Shown here: piece after piece, positions 33,264 to 43,016 of the stretch | How positions within the stretch are numbered: position 1 is the stretch's first letter | Layout: each line of letters opens with the position of its first letter | Source: Meloidogyne chitwoodi | Taxonomy: Eukaryota; Nematoda; Chromadorea; Rhabditida; Meloidogynidae | Assembly: GCA_015183035.1 (NCBI GenBank) | Contig: JACZZP010000001.1 | Coordinates: forward strand, 682,001 to 746,000 | DNA: 64,000 bases | Direction of reading: 5' to 3' | Program-made: the position numbers and the translations under genes | Notes under the pieces: model-generated | What the model was told of the DNA's origin: nothing | Databases searched by the model: none | What the model saw: the letters and a program-made list of their open reading frames with translations, nothing else

Positions 33264-34075
33264 TTAATTTTTTCGATTTCGTCGAAAAGAATGAGAAAAA
33301 TGTTGTTCAGTGTATTTTGGAATAAAAACACCTGTACCATTACCAGAATTATTATTTTGAATATTTTGAGAAAATGAAGGATTATTTTGATTTGTTAAAT
33401 AAGGTAAAAAAGCTGTTGATTGATTAACTGATTGATAATTTAAATTATTTAAAATTTGATTTTTTTGATTAAATAAATGTTGATCATTTGGACGATAATT
33501 AAGATCATTAGTAGAATGGCTAATATTTCTTCTATTTGGGTTATTTGGTATAAATTGATTTATATTAGTATTACCAAAATTATTATTATTATATTGCTAA
33601 ATTTAAAAAATAAAATAAATTAAATAATTAAAAAATATCAAAACTATTGGAATATTAGAAGATGAGGAAGATGCTTCTTGACTAAAATTTAAATTAATTT
33701 AATTAATTTTAATATTTTTTATTTAAATAAAATGTTACTGTGTATTAGGTTGTTGTTGTTGAAATTTATTAGGTAAATAAAAAGAATGTGCATTGGGATT
33801 TAATTTAAAAATCGAAGAATTATTAATTTTATTAGTTGAATTAACTAAAAAATTAAATTAAATTAATTGTTATAAATATTTTATTTTAAAAAATATTTTT
33901 TAATTTTTAAAAAAGTTAATTCAATTTGTGAATTGTCTATTTTTTATTTTTAAAAATTAATTAATTAATTACCTCTCTGTTTTTCTTTATCCATTTCACC
34001 TTCATCGTCATTTCCTTTAACATTTTTAAAAGAATATTTTAATAAAATAATTAAATAAACTTTTTTAATAAACAT
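33264..34075 (-). CDS. Putative secreted Asn/Gln-rich low-complexity protein 3
   Basis: Start at 34075: a hydrophobic leader (FIKKVYLIILLKYSFKNVKG) then an acidic NDDEGEMDKEKQR, similar in layout to the leader plus DDDE of the gene at 23539-25153. Exons at about 33848-33741 (INNSSIFKLNPNAHSFYLPN, then a Gln run), about 33682-33645 (Ser run) and 33598-33264 (FGNTNINQFIPNNPNRRNIS; QYNNNN). It ends basic (FRRNRKN). Introns are 50-100 bp. No known domain, composition dominated by Asn, Gln and Ser. Confidence 0.5.
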
Positions 34076-34522
34076 ATTTTTAATTTTAAAAATAATAAAT
34101 TATTAGTTAAAATATTTTAATAAAATTTAATTAAAAATTATAATTTTATATCTGTCTTAAAATAAAAATAAATTTAAAATCTTTGATAAATAATTTAACT
34201 AATAATTAATTAATATTTCTCAATATAGACAATATTTTTTAATAATAAAAAAAATAATTAGAGAATTCACATGTTTTACTATAATTAATTATGAAATAAA
34301 TAAATTAATTATATTTGTTAATTTTAAAATTAAATAAAAGTGCAAAATCTTATTTTTTTAAAAAAGTTTATTATTCTCTAATTAAAAATCATTGAGACAC
34401 AAAACTTAAAAGAGTATAAAAGCAGTAATTTTTCTTTTCTACACTATATTTTTCCTCCTAATTCGCCAATTTTTGTATTAATTTTTTTCAATAAATTTTA
34501 GCTATTTAATCAATTTACTTAT

Positions 34523-34555
34523 ACTAGCGGAAACAGTTCGCCCTACGGGTGAACC
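34523..34555. repeat. Small hairpin related to the repeat-unit end
   Basis: CTAGCGG followed by GTTCGCCC, a loop TAC and GGGTGAAC. It resembles the end hairpin at 20120-20160 in its CTAGCGG lead and GCCC/GGGC stem tip, but no matching repeat body lies beside it. Confidence 0.4.
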
Positions 34556-34718
34556 AATAAACTTTTGACAATACATAACAAACTTTTAAACATTAATCAA
34601 ACCTATACAACAAACTTTTAGACATATAACAAATTTTCAAAAATAAACTTAAGAATCTAAACAAAACCTCATTAAACTAACTCTAAAATAAAAAAAAAAC
34701 ACAAATATAAATACAATT

Positions 34719-35604
34719 GGCTCTACTTCACTTTATGAGTCCAATCGAACATTATGAGTCCAATCGAACATTATGAGTCCAATGAAAGTTTATGAGTCCA
34801 ATCAAAATTTATGAGTCCAATCTAAACTTTATGAGTCCAATCAAAATTTATGAGTCCAAACAAAAGTTTATGAGTCCAATCAAAATTTATGGCGTAATTA
34901 AAATTTTATGTGTTAAATCGAAACTATAAGGCAAATAAAACAATATCATGTGACGGGAAACTGAATTCTAATCTCTTCCATTAAATGTTGAAAAATTTTT
35001 TGATTTCCATGAAAGCGACGGACATGTATTGGTACAAATAGCTTTTTAGCATATTATGATTTGTACCTTGTAAGTGACGGAGTGATTTCTTAAGAGCACC
35101 CCAGGAAGCCTCAATCTCCTGCGTGTGCGCGAGGAAAGGGTCTATTGAATTTATTTGCCTATACAGTGAGTAAAAAAGTATAATAAATTTTTATTTGAAG
35201 ATCAAAAAGAACAGGAACGTATGATAAAAAATGACAAAGCAAGCATGGCATTAATTCTAATGTATTCAGCACGGGGCGGGAATCGTTTGGACTTCCATAA
35301 ATGTGAAGATTAGATATTTCTTGTATTGTTTTCAGAACATAGAAATAGGTTTAAATACATACATAGGTTTAAAATAATAAATTTATCGTCTCTTACTTTT
35401 TCTTTGAACGAATAAAAAATTTTAATTGCGTCACAAATTTTGTTTGGACTCATAAATTTTGATTGGACTCATAAACTTTTGTTTGGACTCATATATTTTG
35501 TTTGGACTCATAAACTTTCATTTGGACTCATAAACTTTCATTGGACTCATAATGTTCGATTGGACTCATAATGTTCGATTGGACTCATAAAGTGAAGTAG
35601 AGCC
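34719..35604 (-). mobile_element. Merlin-like transposon with repetitive terminal inverted repeats
   Basis: An 886-bp element beginning GGCTCTACTTCACTTTATGA and ending in its complement, flanked by a perfect 8-bp duplication ATACAATT (34711-34718, 35605-35612). Each end (about 34735-34900 and 35430-35590) is built of about nine short repeats of TATGAGTCCAATC plus A/T-rich filler, inverted relative to each other. The minus strand of the centre (about 35145-34975) encodes HTQEIEASWGALKKSLRHLQ and YLYQYMSVAFMEIKKF, which matches the C-terminal part of the IS1595/Merlin DDE domain (His-Thr...Ile-Glu...Trp...Lys-Arg/Lys). The transposase is truncated, so the copy is non-autonomous. Confidence 0.7.
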
Positions 35605-35683
35605 ATACAATTTATTCAAATCAAAATAAAAACATTAAATATACCTAATAAAATACATACTATATATATATAATTTAATATTA

Positions 35684-36434
35684 TTATTTACCCACTTCAT
35701 TACGTTCACTTTTTTTCTTAATAGGAGTTGTAAGCAAGTTTGCAACTACCGTTTTTTTATTTAGAATAACCAAATCATTAATATCAACTCTAACTGTAAT
35801 ACACTCATCTAAATTTAGTTATATATTTTAAAAATAAAATAAAAAAGTATTACCCTCAATATAAACAAAGCATTTATTGATCTTAATTTCATCATTTTTT
35901 TCAAGCATTAAAATGCTTTCTTTTATGTTTTTTCCTGTAACCAAAACATCTGCACGATTATTTTCGAAATCAGACACAATAGCTGATGTAAAATCACACA
36001 TATCAACAAATGATGAAGCAAGAATACATTTAAACTCTAAAAAATTTTTAAAATATAAATAAAAAAACAACCATAAAATCCTCCTTCTTGTATTTCTTTA
36101 AAATTCTCAATAACTACAATTTCTAAATTAATTGTTTGTATTATAGTGGATGAAGTAACGATGAATTCATAATCCAAAGGAGTTTTATAAAACAATTTGC
36201 CATTAAATCGAGTAATATTGAAGCGCTGGGCTTTAACCAAATTAAAAGAAATTACCTAAAAATCATATATTAAATAACAAAACTTTCACTTACTTTCCCT
36301 TCATAACAAATATTATTAAATTCTTTAAATTTTGGCGTATTTTCAAAAGCTGTCACTACAATATTATCCCCTGATTTAGATTTTAAAATTATTGTAGTTT
36401 TTCCAGCAGATTTATAAATTTTTGAAATAACGCC
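35684..36434 (-). pseudogene. OB-fold (RPA70-like) gene, 3' portion cut by the Polinton
   Basis: Exons at 36434-about 36298 (GVISKIYKSAGKTTIILKSK; NIVVTAFENTPKFKEFNNI), about 36255-36075 (NLVKAQRFNITRFNGKLFYK), about 36037-35855 (RADVLVTGKNIKESILMLEK) and about 35808-35684. The pattern of strand-rich sequence, TAFENTPKF and the following INKCFVYIEG resembles the ssDNA-binding OB folds of replication protein A large subunit, but the protein is short (about 240 residues in all) and lacks a visible zinc finger. It may be a nematode RPA-like paralogue. All exons downstream of the insertion keep open frames, consistent with a recent break. Confidence 0.6.
36429..36434. repeat. Target-site duplication, left
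   Basis: AACGCC, identical to 51929-51934. A 6-bp duplication is what Polinton integrases make. Confidence 0.9.
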
Positions 36435-36932
36435 AGTAGTTAACCATACGGGTATGTCGTGGGTGTCGGGGGAAGAAAAAGAAGAGAGTAGTTGGTGTCG
36501 TGGGGGAGGGGGAAGAAAAAGAAGAGGGCAATTAGTGTCGTGGGTAGGAAAAAGAAGAAGAGAGTAGAGGGTGAAGGGGGAAGAAAAGGAAGAGGGCAAT
36601 TGGTGTCGTGGGTAGGAAAAAAGAAGAAGAGAGTAGGAGGTGTTGAGGCCTTTTCCTTTCTATTGAGCAGTCGTCTTTCCAAGTCTTCTATAGGCCTTGA
36701 AAAGTTTTGGAAAAATAAAATCCTTTTTTTTCATCCAAAGGATTATGCATTTCTTTCCATATTTGGTTGAGAATAGGATAAAATCTATTCTCATTGGTCA
36801 TAAAAATAAAACTCTTTTTTTTCGCGCACTGAATAAATTATTGCGAAATAGAGGGAGAAAATATTTTATGAATAAATTATAAACCAATAAAATTTATAGA
36901 GTGATAGAAGGAAAAAATATTTTATGAATAAA
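36435..36932 (+). repeat. Polinton left terminal inverted repeat
   Basis: Outer part purine-rich, with an internal tandem of GGAAGAAAAAGAAGAG and GTGTCGTGGGTAGGAAAAA words (about 36469-36640). The inner part is AT-rich with TTTCGCGCACTGAATAAAT. Position x matches position 88363-x at the right end without indels to about 36932. One clear substitution lies near 36503. Spurious open frames arise in it on both strands. Confidence 0.95.
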
Positions 36933-37421
36933 TAATAAACTAATAAAATTTCTCTAAATAAAAAATGAAATATAAAAATTGAAAATAAGGTTAAAGATTT
37001 ATAAACTATGAATAAAGAAAAAAATTATGATTTCCCGCGCAACATATCAAATAAAATATAAACAAACAAAATAAGGATAAAATGATTTATGTTTTTGTTT
37101 TCTAAAAAATAATTTGCATATTTAAAGTATAAAAACGTTATGTCTGACAATAAACAAAATTTCGCTCCTATGTCGTAATAATAAAGCTTTTTGGAAGAAT
37201 GCCAAATCTTTTGTCTTGCTCCTATTTCGCAATAATAGAAGAAAAGATATTGCCTAACCCTATTTCGCGCGCGCCAATTCTCAAGGGAAATAAACAAAGT
37301 ATAAAAATCTTGGAAATTTTATATATTCATCATTCGTTCATTTTTTAATAAAAATTATTATTTTATTCCTTATTTATTAAAAAATATTATTAAAATTTAA
37401 TTAAATTAATTTTATTTAATC

Positions 37422-40400
37422 ATGGAGCCTCCTTCAAAACGCTTCCGTGATTTTTCTATTGATAATATTTTATCAAATAATCAAGGAGGAGGAGCAGCAA
37501 CTCCAGCAGATTATGTCGAGAAATTAGATGAATCAATACAACATATTGATAAATTTAAACTTATTAAATCTTATTCGAAATTTCTGATTAAGAATATTCC
37601 TACAGATCCTGAGGCTCTTCTTGCAGGTATATTCCAATATTGTTTTAATGAGGCAGCATCTAATGCTCGCAATAAAGGAATTGAGCCAGAAGAGCTAGGC
37701 TGCACACTTACAGCTGAATTGCTTGATTCAGATATTTGGGTACCTGTGCGCCCAACAACAGAAAATACATTTGACTCAATGCTCAACCAGTTCAAAAAAG
37801 TGGCACAGAGCAAAAAACAGGCAGGTTTAACTTTATGGGGAAAACCTTTTTCAATTAATGTGCTGATTGTGGATAAATCAAAATTACCAAGAGGGAGCAA
37901 TATTATAGGAGGAGCACCTCGAAAACTTGCTCCTGTTCATCATCAAATTAAGACTAAAAATTTGATAAAGATTAATAACAACAACAACGGTTATTGTCTA
38001 TTTTATGCTTTAATCGCAACAATGATCCGCTTCATCGGAAATTTATCACGCTCCCAATATTACGACTATATTCATGGGAGGTATGGCTCAAGGGGGAAAT
38101 TTGAGCAAGATACTCTTGAATTGATAGAACAAATTGGAGCACCTTTTGACCAAAATGAATATGATGCAGAGGATTGGGTTCCTCCAATAGTGGACCATTG
38201 GAATGAGCAATATGAAGGCCGGTTTATTTTCAAAGTTTTTATGTTTGATTGCTTGGGACACTACAAGCCTTGTTTTAAATATGGCCCTAATAACTACAAT
38301 TCACCTTTGCTCCTCTATTTTGACGGCTCTCACTTCAATGGAGTAACCTGCAATGGAGGACTCTTTGGACAACCTTATTGTTTAGAATGTGAAACAGTTT
38401 ACTCGCGTGCACAACTACATTCTGCATCATGTCGAGCAAGATGTGTAAATTGCTCCCGTGTTGGACCATTATATCCATGTCAACCAAGAAACAACTTTTT
38501 CAAAAAATGTATTGATTGCTCCAAAAGATTCAACAACGAAAATTGTTTTATCCATCATTTAAATTCAAATTTCTGCAAAAATTCAAAAAAATGCGAAAAA
38601 TGTGGAGTAGTATGGGACGTCAAGGATAATAATAGAAAAGGAAGAAAAGGACATGTTTGCAATGAAAGATATTGCAAGACTTGTGGAGGGTATCATGATC
38701 CAAAACGTGGATGCTTTGTCAAGCCGCTGGAGGCCAAGGAGCAAAAGCCATACAGAATTGTGGCTTTTGACCTTGAGACCATGCAGCATGTAACTACAAA
38801 GGACAACAAAAGAAAACACCAAACCAATTTTGTTGCTGCAAGAGTAACTTGCCCCAAGTGCATAGATGAGGAGCAAAATGAATGTAAAGTTTGCGGGAGC
38901 AACCGACTCATTACATTTTCTGAACGTCCGTTCTTCAAGACTCAAGTTGAGAGCAAAAATGTCTCAGACGAACCACTTGTTTGCTTTGTTAAGTGGATAA
39001 TCGAAACAACAAAGGAATTTGATACAATAGCATTCTCTCATTATGGAGGAAAGTTCGACATGGTTATTGTATTCAAAGAGCTATTTCTTCTTGGCTTTAC
39101 TCCTGAAATGTTAAAAAGAGGAAATAAGATGTATGAGATGAAAGTACATGTTGGAAAGAGGAGCACGCTTATCTTTCGTGATAGCTTCAATTTGATGCCA
39201 ATGTCTTTGGCATCACTTGTTCCAGCGTTTGCTCTGAAGGTTGAGGACAAACCGTTCTTTCCTCACCTCGCAAATCAACCAGTGAATTATGGAAAAGAAG
39301 TGTTTCCCTCACCAGACGATTACTTTGTGGATGGCATGATGCCAGATAAGAGAAAAGAATTTGATCAATGGTACTCACAGAACAAGGAACTCCCTTTTCT
39401 CTTAGATGAAGCACTGGCCTCATATTGTACCAATGATGTGGAAATTTTGCTCTCTGCTCTTATTGCATTTAGGAGAGAGTTTATGGAAGTAACTCAAAGA
39501 GCAAGTGGTGAAAGAGCAGCTTCATTAAAGGCACACAATGGCATTGACGTTCTCCGGGAGTCTATGACCATTGCATCGGCATGTATGAATCACTTTAGGA
39601 CAAACCATTTGAAAGAAAATCATCTGGCTCTTGTCCCTGAAAAAGGATATGATAATGCTGATAATCAGAGCAAACTTGCTCTGAAATTTATGAAATGGTA
39701 TGAAGAAGAACATGGAGTTACCATTCAAAATGCTTATTCAAGAGGAGGAGAGAAAAAAGTGGGCAATTATAAGCTGGATGGGTGGATTGAAGAGGAACAA
39801 CTTGCAATAGAAGTAAATGGTTGTGCATGGCATGGGTGCGAAAGATGCTACCCGGAAAACAACATATTGCTCCCAAATGGAGTAACAGCGGGAAAGCAGA
39901 GAGAAAAAGATGAATTTCGGTTAAACTTCATCAAAAGCCAAGGAGTAAATGTGCAAATCTTCTGGGAGTGTGAAATAAGAATGTTGGAAAAAGATAGGCA
40001 AATGAAAAATAATTTTAAAAATTATTTGGACAACGGGCCAATAAATATTCGGTCATCTTTCTTTGGAGGACGGACTGGCCCACTGCGTCTCTTTTACAAA
40101 CCAAGTGATGGTGAGAAGATATCATATTATGATGTCACTTCCCTCTACCCATTTATTAATGTGACAACAAAGTATCCAATTGGTCACCCAGAAGTACATA
40201 TTCTGAACAAAGACGTCAAATGGATTAGGCCTGAAGACAACACTTATGAATTGGCAATTTTGAAAGTGTTTGTTATACCACCAAGGAGTATAGATGTACC
40301 TGTGCTCCCAATGAAGATTGGAGAGGATGATGAAAGACTTCTCTTCCCACTCTGCTCCAAATGCGCGAGAGAGCACCCAGAAGGGGATGTGAATGAAAAA

Positions 40401-41510
40401 TACTCATGCCCTCATTCAGACCAACAACGTGGCTGGGTGAGTACCTGCACTTCGATCGAGCTCAATGCTGCTCTTGAGGAAGGATATGTTGTGACTAAAC
40501 TGTTTCGAGTTTTGGAATTCAAGGAATCGGACAACAAGTTGTTTGCTCCCTACATTAGTGAATTTATGGCAGCAAAAATCCATTCTTCAGGATTTGATGT
40601 CTCCGTCAAAGGAAAATATGAGGAGGAGGAGAAATTTATTAAAGAATGTAAAGAAAAGTTTGGAATATCTATTGAAAGAAGTAAAATGGGCCCAAATAAA
40701 GGAAAAAGAACTCAGGCGAAGTTAATGCTCAACAATTTGTGGGGGAGATTCTCTTTAAGAAATGATGGGCTTTTTCAATGCGTCATCACAGACAATCCAG
40801 CAGAACTTAGGCGATACATGGATGACCCCTCCGTTGATATTAAAGCATTGGATGAACTTGCTCCTGGTATTATGCTCATCACATACATTAAGAAGAAGGA
40901 TTGGATCGAGGAGCATGCATCGTCAAATGTGGTCATTTCACTTTGGACGACATCAGCTGCACGTATACATTTGCTCAGAGCAATGCAAAGTGTGGTTCGT
41001 GCTCCAGGATGCAATCTGCTATACACTGACACCGACTCCCTCATTTTTTCTCATCCTGAAGGAAACAATCCTTTGCAGTTAGGATGTCATTTAGGGGAAT
41101 TTACGGATGAATACCCCTCCCATGAAATTATGGAGTACACATGCGGAGGAGCGAAACAATATGGTCTCAAACTTAGAAGGAAGAGGGAGCAGCCTGTAGA
41201 GGAATTTGAGTACGTCCTCAAAGTCCGTGGAATGACACTCAATTACGATGTGATCAAAAATCAGGGACTACGTTATGATACATTCAAGGAGCAGGTATTA
41301 TCTTATGCAAAAACAGGAGAATTAAAACCTATTGATATTTTATATCCAAATTTTTTGCGACCATCAATTAAAGATGGTTGTGTCACATCCTATCCTCAAC
41401 ATAAAATGTATAAACCCGTTGTATGTAAAGGAATTATCCGTCCATCCGATTTTATTGTATTAAATTTTGGCCATTTAAATAATAAACACCCTAGAATTTC
41501 ATCTCCATAA
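37422..41510 (+). CDS. polB: Protein-primed DNA polymerase B (Polinton pPolB)
   Basis: 1362 residues; replicates the element using a terminal protein primer. A Cys/His-rich N-terminal half follows an OTU-like NNNNGYCLFYAL stretch (about 185-197) and HFNGV (about 310). The 3'-5' exonuclease motifs are FDLETMQ (about 450), SHYGGKFDMV (about 542) and YCTNDVEILL (about 668). A nuclease-like insert with KLDGWIEEEQLAIEVNGCAW and HGCERC then WECE (about 783-850) precedes the polymerase motifs YYDVTSLYPF (A, about 902), KLMLNNLWGRF (B, about 1100) and YTDTDSL (C, about 1201). The frame is uninterrupted and without introns. The start has a 5' leader of about 490 bp after the terminal repeat, with a TATAAAAATC word near 37299. 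Confidence 0.95.
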   Translation: MEPPSKRFRDFSIDNILSNNQGGGAATPADYVEKLDESIQHIDKFKLIKSYSKFLIKNIPTDPEALLAGIFQYCFNEAASNARNKGIEPEELGCTLTAELLDSDIWVPVRPTTENTFDSMLNQFKKVAQSKKQAGLTLWGKPFSINVLIVDKSKLPRGSNIIGGAPRKLAPVHHQIKTKNLIKINNNNNGYCLFYALIATMIRFIGNLSRSQYYDYIHGRYGSRGKFEQDTLELIEQIGAPFDQNEYDAEDWVPPIVDHWNEQYEGRFIFKVFMFDCLGHYKPCFKYGPNNYNSPLLLYFDGSHFNGVTCNGGLFGQPYCLECETVYSRAQLHSASCRARCVNCSRVGPLYPCQPRNNFFKKCIDCSKRFNNENCFIHHLNSNFCKNSKKCEKCGVVWDVKDNNRKGRKGHVCNERYCKTCGGYHDPKRGCFVKPLEAKEQKPYRIVAFDLETMQHVTTKDNKRKHQTNFVAARVTCPKCIDEEQNECKVCGSNRLITFSERPFFKTQVESKNVSDEPLVCFVKWIIETTKEFDTIAFSHYGGKFDMVIVFKELFLLGFTPEMLKRGNKMYEMKVHVGKRSTLIFRDSFNLMPMSLASLVPAFALKVEDKPFFPHLANQPVNYGKEVFPSPDDYFVDGMMPDKRKEFDQWYSQNKELPFLLDEALASYCTNDVEILLSALIAFRREFMEVTQRASGERAASLKAHNGIDVLRESMTIASACMNHFRTNHLKENHLALVPEKGYDNADNQSKLALKFMKWYEEEHGVTIQNAYSRGGEKKVGNYKLDGWIEEEQLAIEVNGCAWHGCERCYPENNILLPNGVTAGKQREKDEFRLNFIKSQGVNVQIFWECEIRMLEKDRQMKNNFKNYLDNGPINIRSSFFGGRTGPLRLFYKPSDGEKISYYDVTSLYPFINVTTKYPIGHPEVHILNKDVKWIRPEDNTYELAILKVFVIPPRSIDVPVLPMKIGEDDERLLFPLCSKCAREHPEGDVNEKYSCPHSDQQRGWVSTCTSIELNAALEEGYVVTKLFRVLEFKESDNKLFAPYISEFMAAKIHSSGFDVSVKGKYEEEEKFIKECKEKFGISIERSKMGPNKGKRTQAKLMLNNLWGRFSLRNDGLFQCVITDNPAELRRYMDDPSVDIKALDELAPGIMLITYIKKKDWIEEHASSNVVISLWTTSAARIHLLRAMQSVVRAPGCNLLYTDTDSLIFSHPEGNNPLQLGCHLGEFTDEYPSHEIMEYTCGGAKQYGLKLRRKREQPVEEFEYVLKVRGMTLNYDVIKNQGLRYDTFKEQVLSYAKTGELKPIDILYPNFLRPSIKDGCVTSYPQHKMYKPVVCKGIIRPSDFIVLNFGHLNNKHPRISSP

Positions 41511-41906
41511 TTTTTATTGTATTTTTATTATTAAATATTACACAACTTTTTTATATAAACTTTATAATTCAAAAATCTTTATTACAGAATTAACAAAAAT
41601 TAAAAGTAGGTTTTAGGAATAAAAATGTAGAATTAAGGAAAAGGAACTTAATTTTATAATATTAAAAGACAAAATTAAGAACCAATTACAGAATTACAAA
41701 AACTAGTTAAAGATTTTAGGGGTAAAAATGCATAATTAAGAAAAAAAATTAAAATTTAAATATTTTATTTACAAAATTAAAAAGTATTTACAAAATTAGT
41801 AATAGTTTGTATACAATTTAAGGGGTAAAATTGCATAATTAAGGAAATATCTGTACAAATTCATCTTTTTTGTCATATGTGTGCGCGCATGTATATAGAT
41901 GGCACA
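41511..41906. other. Convergent spacer with diverged repeats
   Basis: Between the 3' ends of polB (plus) and the PAZ gene (minus). Three spaced copies, about 100 bp apart, of a word like TTTTAGGGGTAAAAATGCAT then AATTAAGG occur near 41617, 41713 and 41815. No reading frame of note. Confidence 0.5.
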
Positions 41907-42425
41907 CTACCAGTCATCTTGGCTAAAATCTCCTCTGTAAACTTCCATCTCATCCTCAAGATTCTTATCCATAATAATTTCAGGACTATCAGGAGGTGAA
42001 AATTTGGCTTTGCTTGAAAAACTTGAAGATAAACTTGTAATTTTCTCTGCTTCTTCATCAACAAATTCTAATAGCTCAATAGGATAGAAATGATCTTTTT
42101 GATATGGTCGTCGATCGATTACACAATTTAGATATGGATAACGAAGCTGAATACGATGTCGAGTGAAAAAATGTTGAGATATACTAACATTATATGGACG
42201 CCTGAGATGTCCATAGGCTCGAATTTTATTTGCACCTTTTCTTGAAATACCTCCAAAAATAAAGGTCTTTGTTCGATATTCTTTGTTCAGATAAGTTGTT
42301 CTAACTTTACGATCCAAAAATTCCTTCAAAATACAAACTCTTGTCTGAGGATTCATCAAATGACCCGCGAGACTTAAAACGGAGCAATCTAAGAATTTTG
42401 CAATTTCATCGATAACGCGGACCAT
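41907..42425 (-). CDS. Free-standing PAZ-domain protein
   Basis: 172 residues. Residues about 5-125 follow the Argonaute PAZ domain from start to end: VIDEIAKFLDC, RVCILKEFLDRKVRTTYLNK, EYRTKTFIFGGISRKGANKI, SISQHFFTRHRIQLRYPYLN and HFYPIELLEFVDEE. The hallmark set Tyr-Leu-Asn...Tyr-Arg, then (S)Ile-x-x-(H/Y)-Phe-Phe...Leu-Arg-Tyr-Pro-x-Leu and Tyr/Leu-Pro-x-Glu-Leu is present. PAZ binds the 3' end of small RNAs. No N, MID or PIWI domain follows; the tail is a short Ser-rich acidic stretch (SSSFSSKAKFSPPDSPEI). It is encoded by the Polinton between polB and the Cys-motif genes. A small-RNA sponge or interference with host silencing is inference. It was probably captured from a host Argonaute and lacks introns. 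Confidence 0.8.
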   Translation of the reverse strand: MVRVIDEIAKFLDCSVLSLAGHLMNPQTRVCILKEFLDRKVRTTYLNKEYRTKTFIFGGISRKGANKIRAYGHLRRPYNVSISQHFFTRHRIQLRYPYLNCVIDRRPYQKDHFYPIELLEFVDEEAEKITSLSSSFSSKAKFSPPDSPEIIMDKNLEDEMEVYRGDFSQDDW

Positions 42426-43016
42426 ATTTTAGATTAAATAAATTTGAATATTTTTAAGTGGAATGAACTTTTATAAAAATGTGGGTTTAAATACTTACAA
42501 TTTTTATTCAAATAAATTTGCATATTTTATAAAAATAGATATTATTTCAAGTTTTTACAATATTCCCAAGGGTACTTATCTTTTTTCTTTTCGTAATATT
42601 TTTTTCCTTTTTGTTTCGCAATAATTTGCATATTATTGCATAACTATACACCATTTATTCCAACAAAATAAAAGAGGAAGAAAAACAACAATTTTGGAAA
42701 GAAACCTAGATAAAGAATTTTATGTCAGTCCTTAATATTCCAAAGGGTTCTTATTTTTTTCCTTTCTTATATTTCGTAATATTTTTTCGCAATAAATTTG
42801 CATATTATTTTCTTTTGACCTACATTTCGCATGAATTATTACTTTTATATTAAAAAATTTTTCCTTATTTTGAAATAATTTTATTGCATTATAATTTATT
42901 CAATTTTTCATAAAAGAACAAAGGAATTTATAAAAATTAGGAGTATAAAAACTGACAATTTTTCATTACTTCTTCAAACATTATTAAAAAAATAATTTTA
43001 AATAATTTTTATAAAA
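42426..43016. promoter_or_regulatory. Polinton bidirectional regulatory region
   Basis: Divergent spacer between the PAZ gene (minus) and the first Cys-motif gene (plus). It contains AAATTTGCATA words at about 42519, 42622 and 42788 (octamer ATTTGCAT), repeated TTTCGCAATAA words, and GACCTACATTTCGCATGAAT at about 42820. The last is repeated upstream of the second Cys-motif gene near 43477. Regulatory function is inferred from the repetition. Confidence 0.45.

Noticed and set aside
36492..36882. Several overlapping frames in the Polinton ends
   Set aside because: They are duplicated at both ends on opposite strands, follow the purine-rich tandem words, and encode only Lys/Arg- or Phe/Pro-biased strings.
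38583..39728. Reverse frames within polB
   Set aside because: Antisense shadows of a verified polymerase frame.
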